Made by a program: the position numbers and the translations under genes. The notes below the pieces were generated by a model. That model was not told the origin of the DNA. It made no database searches and was given only the letters and a program-made list of their open reading frames with translations. A stretch of 64,000 bases of DNA from Candidatus Poribacteria bacterium WGA-3G (GTDB lineage Bacteria > Poribacteria > WGA-4E > WGA-3G), in contig ASZN01000005.1 of NCBI GenBank assembly GCA_000406005.1, positions 121,776 through 185,775 of the forward strand, read 5' to 3'. Shown here piece after piece: positions 26,578-35,924 of this stretch. Within the stretch, counting starts at the first letter, position 1. Every line of letters starts with the position of its first letter.

Positions 26578-28530
26578 TCAGGGCCACGGAAAGAATGGTG
26601 CAGGTACGTTTGCACTCCAACTGATCAGCGTCCATAGGACCGCCATGCTGAATTCGCCGAAAACCATGCCTAAGAAGAATGGACGGAGTCGCTGATACTG
26701 CCGAATGCCGCTGTAGCGTAGGATCGGCGTTTTAATGCCCCACGCGATTAAAACCGGAAACCAGAACACAACCAGTGTCCACGAAGCCGATAACGCATAC
26801 CCAAGCGGGTGCAGAGGCCACCACCAATAGAGCATTCTCAAGATGACCAAGCCGGTTGTCACCAATATACCCACGCCGAAGAAGAGGCCTCCCGTCGTGC
26901 GATGATCTGTGCCTAACCCTTCTATCGCTGCAACGTTATCCTGAAATGCCCAAAGCGGGTTCCCGCGGTAGGTGTAACTATACATATAATTGGCACCGTG
27001 TTTATAGGGAAGCCATAGATGGATGGCTGCCGCACACAGAAATGCCAGCGTACAGCCTAACACGAACACGCTTACCAACGAACGGTATGACATTCCGACC
27101 CGGTCCCTAATTTTTAAACCGTCTAAGAAGCCTGTCAGGATTAACCCGCGCTGGTCACGAGTGAAAATTGCGTCAAGGAGCGACAGCACGGTGAGACTTT
27201 GCGCACCCAATGATGCTTTGCTGGCGATGAGTTGATACAAATCTAACGGTCGAAACGAGGTTTCCGTCATCAGCAAGCCGCCTTCGGCTGTGCTACGTGC
27301 CATCACAACCGCAACGATGCAGATATAAACCAGTATCTCAAACACAGCAAAACCTAAATTCAGTCCGGCTGCATAGCACCACCCTACTGCAAGAATCAGA
27401 CTAACGATGAGTCCCCAAACTGCTGTGCGATAAGGTAGGAGTTCGTCAGCGTCATCTGTTTTGTTTCCGGTGAAGGCTTCGCGAAAAACGCGTCGAAAAT
27501 GCGGAAGTCCCATATAGATAAACGAAATTACCAGCACGATGTATGCACCTGCAACTTGGTAACCGATATAAAGTCGGGTCGGATAGAGCGGCATGCTACT
27601 GACCCGTAATCCGAACATTGCTGCAACGATGTCTTGGAACCGTGTGAGTAGGAAGAAGAACCATAGACTGAACAGCAGTTGTGTCGGTAGGAGATAAAAA
27701 AAACCTATCGCCGCGAAAGACAAGAAGATGGGGGTATAGGCGATGGCATTGAAAGGTTGTTCCGTGAAATACTGATTGAGCAGATACCGTAGCGATAAGT
27801 TCGGAATTTGCGGCCAGATTTCATGGAGTCCGTTTAAGGTGAAAATCAATGCAGGGAGTGCGAACCCTAACCACATCAGCCGGTTCCGAAAGAAACCGTG
27901 TCCCTCGTGGACGAATTCAAGCGGGAGAGAGACCAACGGAAATGAGAGTTTCTCGTTTTCGATCCACTGTTTGCGTAAAATCGCTGCTAAACAGAGAAAC
28001 GCCGTGAACACGAAAAAGACGAGTACACCCCAAGCGGATAACGGTTCTAACCATGCGCGCCACGGAATACTATCGCCACCTTGTATGCCTTCATAGAAGC
28101 TGATAGCGATCGATGCTTGACCTTTCTGTTCAGGCGAGAATGGGATTAGCCACGGCTTGATGTGTGGGAAAAAGAGCGTGTCCCAACTGTTGGTCTCATT
28201 GGTGAAGTAGTTGACTGCGATGAGCGCAGGGATCAGTTTTTCCATGACCCCGCGCGACGAGATCATTGACGCAACGAGCATCATACAGTAAATACACATC
28301 AACTCGCGGGGTGAAAACGCAAACCGGTCGTTGAGCTTGGCAAGCAGCCGATTTCCTAATACAAGGAAAAAGAACAGCCCGATAACGGCTGGCGGTAACT
28401 GCAAAAACCCGATTTGGATGTAGGTAATCACAAGTTCCGCATAAGAGACGATGCAACAGATAACGATGACGCAGCAGATACCGATCAGAACGGAACGTCC
28501 TGATATACGATTTTCATTCTGGGTAAGCAA
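26578..28530 (-). CDS. DUF6785-like multi-pass membrane protein
   Basis: A 650-residue integral membrane protein with about 12-14 hydrophobic helices, starting with SVLIGICCVIVICCIVSYAE. Loops include FAFSPRELMCIYCMM and the conserved-looking ENEKLSFPLVSLPLEF, both seen in DUF6785/DUF6784 proteins of planctomycete- and poribacteria-type genomes that resemble oligopeptide transporters. Function unknown; transport is plausible. The start is TTG 28530 (no ATG is near) and the promoter at 28561-28589 places transcription start about 20-25 nt upstream. Confidence 0.75.
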   Translation of the reverse strand: MLTQNENRISGRSVLIGICCVIVICCIVSYAELVITYIQIGFLQLPPAVIGLFFFLVLGNRLLAKLNDRFAFSPRELMCIYCMMLVASMISSRGVMEKLIPALIAVNYFTNETNSWDTLFFPHIKPWLIPFSPEQKGQASIAISFYEGIQGGDSIPWRAWLEPLSAWGVLVFFVFTAFLCLAAILRKQWIENEKLSFPLVSLPLEFVHEGHGFFRNRLMWLGFALPALIFTLNGLHEIWPQIPNLSLRYLLNQYFTEQPFNAIAYTPIFLSFAAIGFFYLLPTQLLFSLWFFFLLTRFQDIVAAMFGLRVSSMPLYPTRLYIGYQVAGAYIVLVISFIYMGLPHFRRVFREAFTGNKTDDADELLPYRTAVWGLIVSLILAVGWCYAAGLNLGFAVFEILVYICIVAVVMARSTAEGGLLMTETSFRPLDLYQLIASKASLGAQSLTVLSLLDAIFTRDQRGLILTGFLDGLKIRDRVGMSYRSLVSVFVLGCTLAFLCAAAIHLWLPYKHGANYMYSYTYRGNPLWAFQDNVAAIEGLGTDHRTTGGLFFGVGILVTTGLVILRMLYWWWPLHPLGYALSASWTLVVFWFPVLIAWGIKTPILRYSGIRQYQRLRPFFLGMVFGEFSMAVLWTLISWSANVPAPFFPWP

Positions 28531-28560
28531 TATCGCACCGTCCTGAGTAGGATTTGGGAA

Positions 28561-28589
28561 AGTTTAGCACAATGTTAAAGGATTGTCAA
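28561..28589 (-). promoter_or_regulatory. Sigma-70-type promoter
   Basis: On the minus strand TTGACA (28589-28584), 17-nt spacer, TAAACT (28566-28561), just upstream of the DUF6785-like gene. Confidence 0.7.
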
Positions 28590-28709
28590 ATACGATGTGA
28601 TGACATCGGCGTGTTAAAATCGTCCGCGATACCGACATCTCAAGAAAGGCACGAGAGGACGTTTGTTATTTTTTGTAACCATTCTGTGAGTGGATACGTT
28701 ATTCAAGGT

Positions 28710-29018
28710 ATGAATAACTTTGCTTATCTAAGGGCTGAAGCAATGCCGAACCAATCGCTCCAATCCTTTGCTGAGATTAACCCACTTGTGGGATTACCCC
28801 CAAAGACACTGCGTCTATATAATGCTTTGGAAATCTTTAAGAAGAAATATTGTTCTTCTGATAATCCAGACTGGTTTCGCATGCCGCACCGCGATCCGCT
28901 TCTTCAGAAAATCGGGTTTTCTGAAACGGATATTGAAAACGGGATCCAGGAATTGGTACAGGCAGATCTGTTAGAAATTCAGGAGGGGCAAGATGCAAGG
29001 TGGTATTGCCTAAAGTAG
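28710..29018 (+). CDS. Small winged-helix-like protein
   Basis: About 102 residues from ATG 28710, or 91 from ATG 28743, which has AGGG at a better distance. The segment RLYNALEIFKKKYC, then DIENGIQELVQADLLEIQEG, looks like a small winged helix ending in a beta hairpin (ARWYCLK). No family recognised. An open frame extends upstream to 28554 but that part has no protein character. It ends 1 nt before maf, so it may be the first gene of a maf operon. Confidence 0.5.
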   Translation: MNNFAYLRAEAMPNQSLQSFAEINPLVGLPPKTLRLYNALEIFKKKYCSSDNPDWFRMPHRDPLLQKIGFSETDIENGIQELVQADLLEIQEGQDARWYCLK

Positions 29019-29019
29019 C

Positions 29020-29634
29020 ATGCAAGCCAATGAATGTCTTGTGAAAGTTCCGCATCTGATTTTAGCTTCCGCATCGCCTCGACGCGCAGCATTGCTATCA
29101 CAGATCGGCGTAACTTATGATGTACACCCGAGCGATGCTGTGGAACCGCCATACGATACCTATGCCAATAAACCTGCAAGCGAGGTGACACAAGAACTCG
29201 CTTTGCTAAAGGCATCATCTGTCGCACAACATCATGACAACGGTTTGGTTATCGGAGCAGATACGCTGGTAGCGTTAGATGGTAAACTTCTGGGGAAACC
29301 GGTTGACGATGCCGAGGCATCGGCGATGTTGACCTCCCTGAGCAACACGCGCCATGAGGTTGTGACCGGTGTGGCATTAATCGAGGCATCATCGGGACGC
29401 GAACATGTCTGGTCAGAGACGACTCAGGTCTACTTTCGGAAATTACAAAATACCGAAATAACGGCATATATCGAGAGTGGTGAACCATCGGATAAGGCTG
29501 GCGCGTATGGGATTCAAGGACGCGGTGCCGCTTTCGTTAGACGTATTGATGGATGCTATTTTAACGTCGTTGGATTGCCCTTAGCAAGCCTCGTCGAACA
29601 CCTATCGAATTTTCAACCCCATGTCGGCATCTAA
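29020..29634 (+). CDS. maf: Maf-family nucleoside triphosphate pyrophosphatase
   Basis: A 204-residue house-cleaning enzyme that hydrolyses non-canonical or modified nucleotides (dTTP/UTP or methylated forms) to monophosphate and pyrophosphate. Seen: LILASASPRRAALLSQIGV, the catalytic Asp region VIGADTLVALDGKLLGKP, TRHEVVTGVAL, and SDKAGAYGIQGRGAAFV with IDGCYFNVVGLP. All Maf motifs are present in order. GTG 29041 could be an alternative start. It overlaps the next gene by 14 nt. Confidence 0.92.
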   Translation: MQANECLVKVPHLILASASPRRAALLSQIGVTYDVHPSDAVEPPYDTYANKPASEVTQELALLKASSVAQHHDNGLVIGADTLVALDGKLLGKPVDDAEASAMLTSLSNTRHEVVTGVALIEASSGREHVWSETTQVYFRKLQNTEITAYIESGEPSDKAGAYGIQGRGAAFVRRIDGCYFNVVGLPLASLVEHLSNFQPHVGI

Positions 29635-30262
29635 AAACTACATACCTACCGACGGATACACCGAAATCGTGAAGCCCGGTGAGATGGGCATTGTGAAACT
29701 CCATTTCGGGATTCTTACCCTTACCTCCAAATCAACCTTCTTTGGTCATTCTGATGATACCGAGGTCGCTTTGATCGCGCTGGGTGGAAACTGTACGTTG
29801 TTAGTGGGACATAACGGCAACAAAGCGTACGGAACTTTGGGTGAGCGTCGAGATGTTTTCCACGGCGGGGCATGTGTCGCTTATGTTCCACATCACACAA
29901 CCTACGAGATTCTCACGCATGAAACAGGTGTCGAAATTGCAGTGTGCAAGGTCTCATCTCACTCCGAATCTGCAGCGGTTATTTTGAGGGAAGGCGAGAG
30001 AATCGGTGAAAATGAGACACGTCTCAGGATTTGGGAAAACCTTTATTCGGACGGTTCGGATGTCCGTGTAAACGGCGAGGCGATCTGCTTTCAGCGGTTC
30101 CAAGATACGGATAACGTTGCCGTTTACGATGTTACGCGCACCACGGAAACGGTGCGCGCACAGGTGTATCACAATGATGTGTTCACTGTTCCAGAACAGC
30201 ATCAAGCCATTCTGTTGACATCCGGAAGCAGTAGTTATCAGTTGTGGATGCAACCCAAGTAA
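29621..30262 (+). CDS. 5-deoxy-glucuronate isomerase (IolB/KduI)-like protein
   Basis: A 213-residue cupin-type protein. The opening (GEMGIVKLHFGILTLTSKST) and ALIALGGNCTLLVGHNG followed by RRDVFHGGACVAYVPHHTTY fit the N-terminal cupin half of IolB, an isomerase of inositol breakdown. Full IolB is ~270 residues and the second-half metal-binding HxH is not evident, so this may be a shortened relative with another role. The ATG lies inside the end of maf, implying coupling. No other inositol genes are nearby. Confidence 0.6.
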   Translation: MSASKNYIPTDGYTEIVKPGEMGIVKLHFGILTLTSKSTFFGHSDDTEVALIALGGNCTLLVGHNGNKAYGTLGERRDVFHGGACVAYVPHHTTYEILTHETGVEIAVCKVSSHSESAAVILREGERIGENETRLRIWENLYSDGSDVRVNGEAICFQRFQDTDNVAVYDVTRTTETVRAQVYHNDVFTVPEQHQAILLTSGSSSYQLWMQPK

Positions 30263-30320
30263 GGTGTAGAGATCGCGAGCGCAGCGTGCTTCTACAAGAA
30301 ATTGAAATGTAGACAGAACA

Positions 30321-30623
30321 CTACTCGCCTTCAATGAGTTCGCCACCCTTCTTGAGAAAGGCGACAGCACTCCGCGAAATTTGAACCTTTACCTCTTGGC
30401 TATTTACTTCCCCAACAGCAATCAGGATTATGTTCTTATCATTGCTCAAGCCGAGGATCTTGCCGTGCAGTCCACCGTTGGTTACGATTTCGTCACCCTT
30501 AGACAGGTTCTCCAGCATATTTTGATGTTTTTTGCGTTTCGTTTGCTCCGGCCGAAATAGTAAAAAATAAAAAATGACACCCATCGCTAAAAACGGGACG
30601 AGCATACCTGTTATTGCATCCAT
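30321..30623 (-). CDS. yajC: Preprotein translocase subunit YajC
   Basis: A 100-residue membrane protein that associates with SecDF at the Sec translocon. One N-terminal helix (LVPFLAMGVIFYFLLFRPEQ) ends in the YajC hallmark FRPEQ-x-K-x3-H, followed by NLSKGDEIVTNGGLHGKI. AGGAG precedes the start. It follows queA by 9 nt, a common bacterial arrangement. Confidence 0.93.
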   Translation of the reverse strand: MDAITGMLVPFLAMGVIFYFLLFRPEQTKRKKHQNMLENLSKGDEIVTNGGLHGKILGLSNDKNIILIAVGEVNSQEVKVQISRSAVAFLKKGGELIEGE

Positions 30624-30632
30624 AAGTTTCTC

Positions 30633-31667
30633 CTAAAGAATCAGCATGGCATCGCCATAACTGTAAAAACGGTAGTTATTTTCGAGTGCCGCTTGATACG
30701 CCTTCTGGATCAGATCGCGTCCAGCGAAGGCACTCACTAACATTAGTAAGGTTGATTTAGGTAGATGAAAATTGGTAACCATGGCATCTACCACGTTAAA
30801 TTGGTATCCCGGATAGATAAAGAGTTCGCTATAACCGCTATAAGAGTGGACAGTTCCAGTCGCACCGGCGGTTTCAAGTGAACGCACCACTGTCGTCCCG
30901 ATAGCGACAATTTTTGATCCGGTCTCCTGCGCGATGCGAATCCGTTTCGCTTCTGTTTCAGTCAGGTGAATATATTCGGCGTGCATCTTGTGGGTCTGAA
31001 TATTTTCGACCTTCACCGGTTGAAACGTCCCAGGTCCGACATGCAGTGTTAACGTCGCGATCTCTATCCCGTTACCCTTCAATGCTGCCAGCAGTTCCTC
31101 AGTAAAGTGCAGTCCGGCTGTCGGCGCAGCAATCGCACCTTCCGTAGCGGCATAGACAGACTGATATCGCACCTTATCTTCAGCGGTCGGTGGACGACGA
31201 ATGTAAGGCGGTAACGGCATCATGCCGATGTCCGAAAGTATGGCTAAAAACGTTTCGTTGTGATTGTAATCGAAACGGACGATACAGTGTCCATCATCGG
31301 GTTTCGCCACGACTTCTGCTGTCAGTTTATCAGTACCGAATATAATCCGTGTACCGATCCGAAGGCTCCGTCTCGGTTTCGCGAGGACTTCCCAAGTGTT
31401 CGTCTCGCTTTCTCGGATGAGGAGCAGTTCTATCTTACCGCCGGTTTCTGCCTTTTTACCGATGAGACGTGCCGGGATTACCTTAGTGTCGTTTAGGACT
31501 AACACGGAATTGCGCGGTAAGTGTTCACCGATATGTGAAAATTGTGTGTGGTGAAAAACACCGGCATCGCGATCAACTACCAAAAGTCGTGAAGCATCAC
31601 GCCGTTGAAGGGGGCTTTGTGCGATCCGATCAGCCGGCAGATGGTAATCAAAATCTGTGAGTTTCAT
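30633..31667 (-). CDS. queA: S-adenosylmethionine:tRNA ribosyltransferase-isomerase
   Basis: A 344-residue enzyme that moves the ribosyl part of SAM to 7-aminomethyl-deazaguanine in tRNA, forming epoxyqueuosine. Seen: LTDFDYHLPADRIAQSPL, SRLLVVDRDAG, LVLNDTKVIPARL, and the family block AAPTAGLHFTEELLAAL plus NFHLPKSTLLMLVSAF. The start at 31667 gives the canonical MKLTDFDY beginning; nine extra upstream residues are not conserved. It lies between ruvB and yajC. Confidence 0.95.
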   Translation of the reverse strand: MKLTDFDYHLPADRIAQSPLQRRDASRLLVVDRDAGVFHHTQFSHIGEHLPRNSVLVLNDTKVIPARLIGKKAETGGKIELLLIRESETNTWEVLAKPRRSLRIGTRIIFGTDKLTAEVVAKPDDGHCIVRFDYNHNETFLAILSDIGMMPLPPYIRRPPTAEDKVRYQSVYAATEGAIAAPTAGLHFTEELLAALKGNGIEIATLTLHVGPGTFQPVKVENIQTHKMHAEYIHLTETEAKRIRIAQETGSKIVAIGTTVVRSLETAGATGTVHSYSGYSELFIYPGYQFNVVDAMVTNFHLPKSTLLMLVSAFAGRDLIQKAYQAALENNYRFYSYGDAMLIL

Positions 31668-31697
31668 AATTACGTTGAGATTGCACCTCGCCAAAGA

Positions 31698-32720
31698 TCA
31701 CATCGAATCGAAGAACGATGGTTGTGAACTCATAGGATAGTTGAAATACGCGTAAGCCGCATCGGTTGCGACACGTCCTCCGGGTGTCAACGCTAAAAAA
31801 CCTTCTTTAATGTAGTAAGGTTCGTAAACTTCCCTAATCGTGCGTTCATCTTCACTTAAAGCGACGGCGAGTGCTTTAACCCCTGCACGTCCGCTGAAAT
31901 TCTCAATAAGCGTCTGAAAGTAAGCGTAATCTTGTGCGTTTAATCCGCGTTCGTCGATGCCAAAGAATTTGAGTGCCGCCTCCGCAACCTCAAGCGAAAG
32001 TATACCGTCCCCTTTAACCTGAGCATAATCCCTAACGTTAGCGAGCAGCTTATTCGCAATACGCATCGTGCCGCGCGAACGACGAGCTAAGGCATATTCT
32101 GCATCTTCGTCAATATCAATGTCGAGCTTTGAACTGTTGATTCGGATGACTTTCTGGATGTCCTCTGCTTCGTAGTAGTCCAAGTGGAGGCGGATACCGA
32201 AACGGTCTCGAAACGGACCCGCAAGCAGGCCTTCACGCGTCGTCGCTCCCACAAGTGTAAAGTGCTGGAGCGGAATTTGCACGGAATCCGATGCCGGACC
32301 CTGACCGATGGTTAAATCAAGCTGATAATCTTCCATCGCAGGATAGAGCGATTCTTGTACGTGTCCTTTCATCTGGTGGATTTCGTCAATAAACAGAATA
32401 TCTCCCTTTTCGAGGTTCGTCAGGGTCGAAGCGAGATCGAGCCGTTCCATAACGGGGCCTATCGTCTGTTTAAAGTTACTCCGAATTTCGTTGGCGATGA
32501 TCCTCGCGAGCGTTGTCTTACCGAGTCCGGGTGGACTGACGAGTAGGACGTGCTCAAGCGCGTCGCCACGCTTTTTTGCGGCTTCAATGTGGATACGGAG
32601 CTGCTCTTTGCCTCTATCCTGTCCGATAAATTCGCTTAGCGTTTCCGGACGAAGGCTGTAGCTAAGCTCGTCCTCTTCATCGGCTAAATGGGAGAAATCT
32701 GGTATGTTCTGGTTATCCAT
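31698..32720 (-). CDS. ruvB: Holliday junction branch migration ATPase RuvB
   Basis: A 340-residue AAA+ motor that drives branch migration with RuvA. Seen: LRPETLSEFIGQDRGKEQL, Walker A VSPPGLGKTTLARI, Walker B ILFIDEIHQM, sensor region TLVGATTREGLLAGPFRDRF, arginine-finger region and the winged-helix end LTPGGRVATDAAYAY. Length is standard. It follows ruvA on the same strand after a 73-nt gap. Confidence 0.97.
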   Translation of the reverse strand: MDNQNIPDFSHLADEEDELSYSLRPETLSEFIGQDRGKEQLRIHIEAAKKRGDALEHVLLVSPPGLGKTTLARIIANEIRSNFKQTIGPVMERLDLASTLTNLEKGDILFIDEIHQMKGHVQESLYPAMEDYQLDLTIGQGPASDSVQIPLQHFTLVGATTREGLLAGPFRDRFGIRLHLDYYEAEDIQKVIRINSSKLDIDIDEDAEYALARRSRGTMRIANKLLANVRDYAQVKGDGILSLEVAEAALKFFGIDERGLNAQDYAYFQTLIENFSGRAGVKALAVALSEDERTIREVYEPYYIKEGFLALTPGGRVATDAAYAYFNYPMSSQPSFFDSM

Positions 32721-32793
32721 TTTGTTTCATCCGAATACGAAACCTGAAAGTAAAGTGTTCATTCCAATTCATAGCCATTTGTGTTCCTAAAAA

Positions 32794-33390
32794 CTAATTT
32801 CGGATATAGCGAAGTGCTTGTTTAACTAAGTTATCCCGTTTCGCAGAACCGCCGAGGACTTTTTGTGCTTTTTCAACGGCTTGTTCTGCCTCAAGCTCTG
32901 ACGCACCCAGGTTAACAAGAATTTGGATCACCTCGATATCGGGTGCTACAGATTTTTCTGTATCTACCGCGCCTTCCAATTTTATTTTACTAATCTTGTT
33001 TTTCAACTTGGTAATGACAACTTGTGCAATTCCTTTGCTTAAGCGTGGCACCCGCATCAGTGTGGTTGTATCTCCACGTTGTACAGCACGTTGGAATTGT
33101 GAAGGCGACAACCTCGAAACAATGTTTTGCGCGAGTGCCGGTCCTACACCGGAGACAGTCAGTGCCAACTCAAAAATTTTGAGCGCATCCATTGAGGTGA
33201 ATCCGTAGAGCGTGACTTTGTTTTCACGGCTTTGGTAATAGTGCGTATAGAAGGTAACCATCTCGCCTATAGGCGGTAGTCCGCTTATAACACGTGGTGT
33301 CACGTCAATGGCATACCCGATGCCGTTGACATCTACGATGACCTGTTTTGTATCCTTATGGACGATAGCACCTTTGATATAAGCAATCAT
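32794..33390 (-). CDS. ruvA: Holliday junction DNA-binding protein RuvA
   Basis: A 198-residue protein whose tetramer grips the four-way junction for RuvB. Seen: N-terminal OB fold MIAYIKGAIVHKD, helix-hairpin-helix motifs around ALTVSGVGPALAQNIVSRL and VPRLSKGIAQVVITKLKNKI, and a C-terminal RuvB-binding domain (LGASELEAEQAVEKA). The second HhH reads RLSKGIAQ where many RuvA have GIGKKTAE, a divergence. It is downstream of ruvC across a duplicated 137-bp segment. Confidence 0.95.
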   Translation of the reverse strand: MIAYIKGAIVHKDTKQVIVDVNGIGYAIDVTPRVISGLPPIGEMVTFYTHYYQSRENKVTLYGFTSMDALKIFELALTVSGVGPALAQNIVSRLSPSQFQRAVQRGDTTTLMRVPRLSKGIAQVVITKLKNKISKIKLEGAVDTEKSVAPDIEVIQILVNLGASELEAEQAVEKAQKVLGGSAKRDNLVKQALRYIRN

Positions 33391-33415
33391 CTTTTTAATT
33401 TTAAACTATGGGCCC

Positions 33416-33689
33416 TTTTTCTGCTCTCCATTACATTCCGAGCAGGTTTTTGGTTACTTCAAACGGGTTTTCGGTTAATTATGTTGCGTCCTTAGCCAGA
33501 AACCATCGTGAAACGAAGTGGAACGATGCACAAAAGTTAATAGTTAAGAATATTTTTCTGCTCTCCATTACATTCCGAGCAGGTTTTTGGTTACTTCAAA
33601 CGGGTTTTCGGTTAATTATGTTGCGTCCTTAGCCAGAAACCATCGTGAAACGAAGTGGAACGATACACAAAAGTTAATAGTTAAGAATA
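33416..33689. repeat. 137-bp perfect-type tandem duplication at the ruvC 3' end
   Basis: Two head-to-tail copies (33416-33552 and 33553-33689) differ visibly at one base (GATGCA versus GATACA). The junctions fall in TATTTTT runs. The duplicated unit includes the last codons and stop of ruvC, so it arose by a recent slippage or unequal exchange between ruvC and ruvA. No gene is seen inside. Confidence 0.85.
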
Positions 33690-34217
33690 TTTTTTACGGA
33701 GTTCAAGAACTTTATAGGACCGGGCATGGCAGAGCGCGAGCGCGAGCGCATCTGCAGCGTGATCCGGACGAGGCGGCTCTTTAAGTTTAAGCAGTGCTTG
33801 TGCCATCTTTTGCATCTGAGGTTTTGTGGCTTTCCCGTAGCCGACGATCGCCTTTTTTACTTCGGTAGGTGTATATACAGCCACAGGGCAGCCCGCGTTC
33901 GCTGCTGCGAGTTTCACGATACCTTTGACCTCGCTAACGCTGAAAGCGCTGCTCGTGTTTTTACTGAAGAAGATATCTTCAAGTACCACATTCTCGATAG
34001 CGAATTCTGCGATCACGCGGGTTATAACATCGTAAATCTCTTTCAATCGCACCTCAGGTGCTGTTCTCGGACTGGTTCGGATGTTACCGAAATCACGCGG
34101 GATTAAACGGATGCCGTGAGCCTCAACCACACCGTATCCTGTATTCGCAATGCCCGGATCAACGCCAAGAATTATTTTTTTCCTGTTCCTTGCGGTTGGG
34201 TGAGGCGGGTTTTGCAT
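33681..34217 (-). CDS. ruvC: Holliday junction resolvase RuvC
   Basis: A 178-residue endonuclease that nicks Holliday junctions symmetrically. The four catalytic acidic residues are visible: Asp in IILGVDPGIANTGYGV, Glu in NVVLEDIFFSKN, and two Asp in RPDHAADALALALCH. GGAAGGGA precedes the ATG. The final residues overlap the end of the 137-bp duplication. It lies 27 nt after yebC. Confidence 0.95.
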   Translation of the reverse strand: MQNPPHPTARNRKKIILGVDPGIANTGYGVVEAHGIRLIPRDFGNIRTSPRTAPEVRLKEIYDVITRVIAEFAIENVVLEDIFFSKNTSSAFSVSEVKGIVKLAAANAGCPVAVYTPTEVKKAIVGYGKATKPQMQKMAQALLKLKEPPRPDHAADALALALCHARSYKVLELRKKYS

Positions 34218-34244
34218 TTGATGTCCCTTCCAATAGAACCGTTG

Positions 34245-34991
34245 CTACGCTGCGGCTTCTAACAGGTTATCCGGAATATCGAAGTTGGCATAAACCTTCT
34301 GAACATCGTCAAGATCATCGAGGGCATCCATGAGGCGTAGCATCCGTTCCGCTTCTTTTCCTTCGAGTTTCACTGTATTTTGTGGAATCATGCTAATCTC
34401 AGCGAGTTGAACTTTGGCGGATGTCTCCTGAATTGCCGTCAGGACGCTATCGAACATCTCGAACGGTGTAATGACTTCCATGCCTGTGTCGGAGGCGGTC
34501 ACATCTTCGGCACCCGCTTCGACTGCGGTTATGAATAGGTCTTCTTCATCGATGCTATCAGATGTAACAACGATCAATCCACACTTATCGAAACCCCAGG
34601 CGACACACCCGCGTTCACCGATTCTACCGTCATGCTTACTGAAAGCGTGCCGAATCTCTGCAACTGCACGATTGCGGTTGTCGGTCAGGACTTCTATCAT
34701 CACTGCGACACCGCCGGGTCCGTAACCTTCGTAGAGGATTTCTTCGTAGGTTTCACCCTCAAGTTCACCCGTGCCGCGAAGAATCGCTTTTTCGATGTTA
34801 TCATTGGGGACATTGCTTGATCTTGCAGCTGCAATGGCTGTTCGAAGTCGTGGATTCGTATCTATATCGCCACCACCGATACGCGCAGATGCTGTAATTT
34901 CTTTGACCAATTTTGAGAAGAGTTTACCACGCTTTGAGTCGTTTGCTGCTTTTTTATGTTTGATTGTTGACCATTTAGAGTGTCCTGACAT
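34245..34991 (-). CDS. yebC: YebC/PmpR-family protein
   Basis: A 248-residue protein of the TACO1/YebC family, associated with translation of difficult (proline-rich) sequences and earlier described as a transcriptional regulator. Canonical opening [35 protein letters not shown], and [19 protein letters not shown] are present. AAAGGA precedes the start and a promoter lies at 35040-35068. It heads the ruvC-ruvA-ruvB-queA-yajC run, a common bacterial order. Confidence 0.96.
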   Translation of the reverse strand: MSGHSKWSTIKHKKAANDSKRGKLFSKLVKEITASARIGGGDIDTNPRLRTAIAAARSSNVPNDNIEKAILRGTGELEGETYEEILYEGYGPGGVAVMIEVLTDNRNRAVAEIRHAFSKHDGRIGERGCVAWGFDKCGLIVVTSDSIDEEDLFITAVEAGAEDVTASDTGMEVITPFEMFDSVLTAIQETSAKVQLAEISMIPQNTVKLEGKEAERMLRLMDALDDLDDVQKVYANFDIPDNLLEAAA

Positions 34992-35039
34992 AACCTGTAT
35001 CCTTTCTGATAATGAACTTTTCCGTTAACGCGCTATCTT

Positions 35040-35068
35040 AACATATCAGGTATGCAACGCTTTGTCAA
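35040..35068 (-). promoter_or_regulatory. Sigma-70-type promoter for yebC-ruv operon
   Basis: On the minus strand TTGACA (35068-35063), 17-nt spacer, TATGTT (35045-35040), about 50 nt before yebC. Confidence 0.7.
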
Positions 35069-35164
35069 GCGTAACGCTAACTGCTATTTTTCATTGTAAA
35101 AAAACGCAGTCGTGTGTTAAAATTAATATATCCCTTGTTTGTAAGGAGTTTTAGGGGGTTCGCT

Positions 35165-35920
35165 ATGCTACCTTTTATTCTTAAAGTCGCTGACCGTCCC
35201 GTGGAACGGCTGCAGCGTATCAATGCTGAAAATGAACCTGTCGATGTGAATGTCGAAATCGAACTTTATTCACGCGAGCTTAACCGTGTTGATGAAGATA
35301 GCACATCGCAATCTCGGCGGTTAAACGAGTTAATTTATGCGACTTTCGTTCAATTTCTCCGAGATAATGCAGAAGCGGAAGTCTTTCTGCCGTTTGAACG
35401 TCTTGTCCAACATCCGTGTCGTCAATATCTGTTGATACTTTCCGCCTCAAGTTCTCATGAACTCTTTGAGATCTGTCAGATGCAAACGGGGTCAAGTTCC
35501 TCTATACTCAATTATGGCGGATATGAGATAACAATCAAACCCCGCAGACACGTCTTAGATACCACAGCGTATCTCGTAGCACCCGATAAATATACGCTCT
35601 TTATGCGGAAAGTTCAAGAAGACAATACCGTTCGGATCTACCGAAGCGATTTTATTAATCTAAATCGCAATTCTCCACCACCCTTTAAATTCGATACCCG
35701 TGATATACTTGAGAACGTCCAACTTGAACTCGGAAGGGCAAGAGAGCAGAATCTGCCGATAGAACAGTTACTCATGTTTCCACCGAATACCGAAGAGACT
35801 AACCCACCGCGACTTCTTAAATGTCCTGAGTGTGGCGGCAGGGTACGCCGGCTCGGTAGGGAAGCCAATTTCTGTTTAGAATGCGATTGGGACAACCTAC
35901 CTCCCCTGCGACAGACATAA
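35165..35920 (+). CDS. Hypothetical protein with C-terminal zinc ribbon
   Basis: A 251-residue protein without a recognised main domain. Most is mixed alpha/beta (LPFERLVQHPCRQYLLILSA; TTAYLVAPDKYTLFMRKVQE). The C-terminus has two Cys pairs, CPECGGRVRRLG and CLECDW, spaced to bind one zinc ion. ATG 35165 follows an AGGGGG stretch; seventeen upstream codons are unlikely. It is transcribed away from yebC and converges with the large LRR gene. Nucleic-acid or protein binding is a weak guess from the ribbon. Confidence 0.6.
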   Translation: MLPFILKVADRPVERLQRINAENEPVDVNVEIELYSRELNRVDEDSTSQSRRLNELIYATFVQFLRDNAEAEVFLPFERLVQHPCRQYLLILSASSSHELFEICQMQTGSSSSILNYGGYEITIKPRRHVLDTTAYLVAPDKYTLFMRKVQEDNTVRIYRSDFINLNRNSPPPFKFDTRDILENVQLELGRAREQNLPIEQLLMFPPNTEETNPPRLLKCPECGGRVRRLGREANFCLECDWDNLPPLRQT

Positions 35921-35924
35921 TGAT

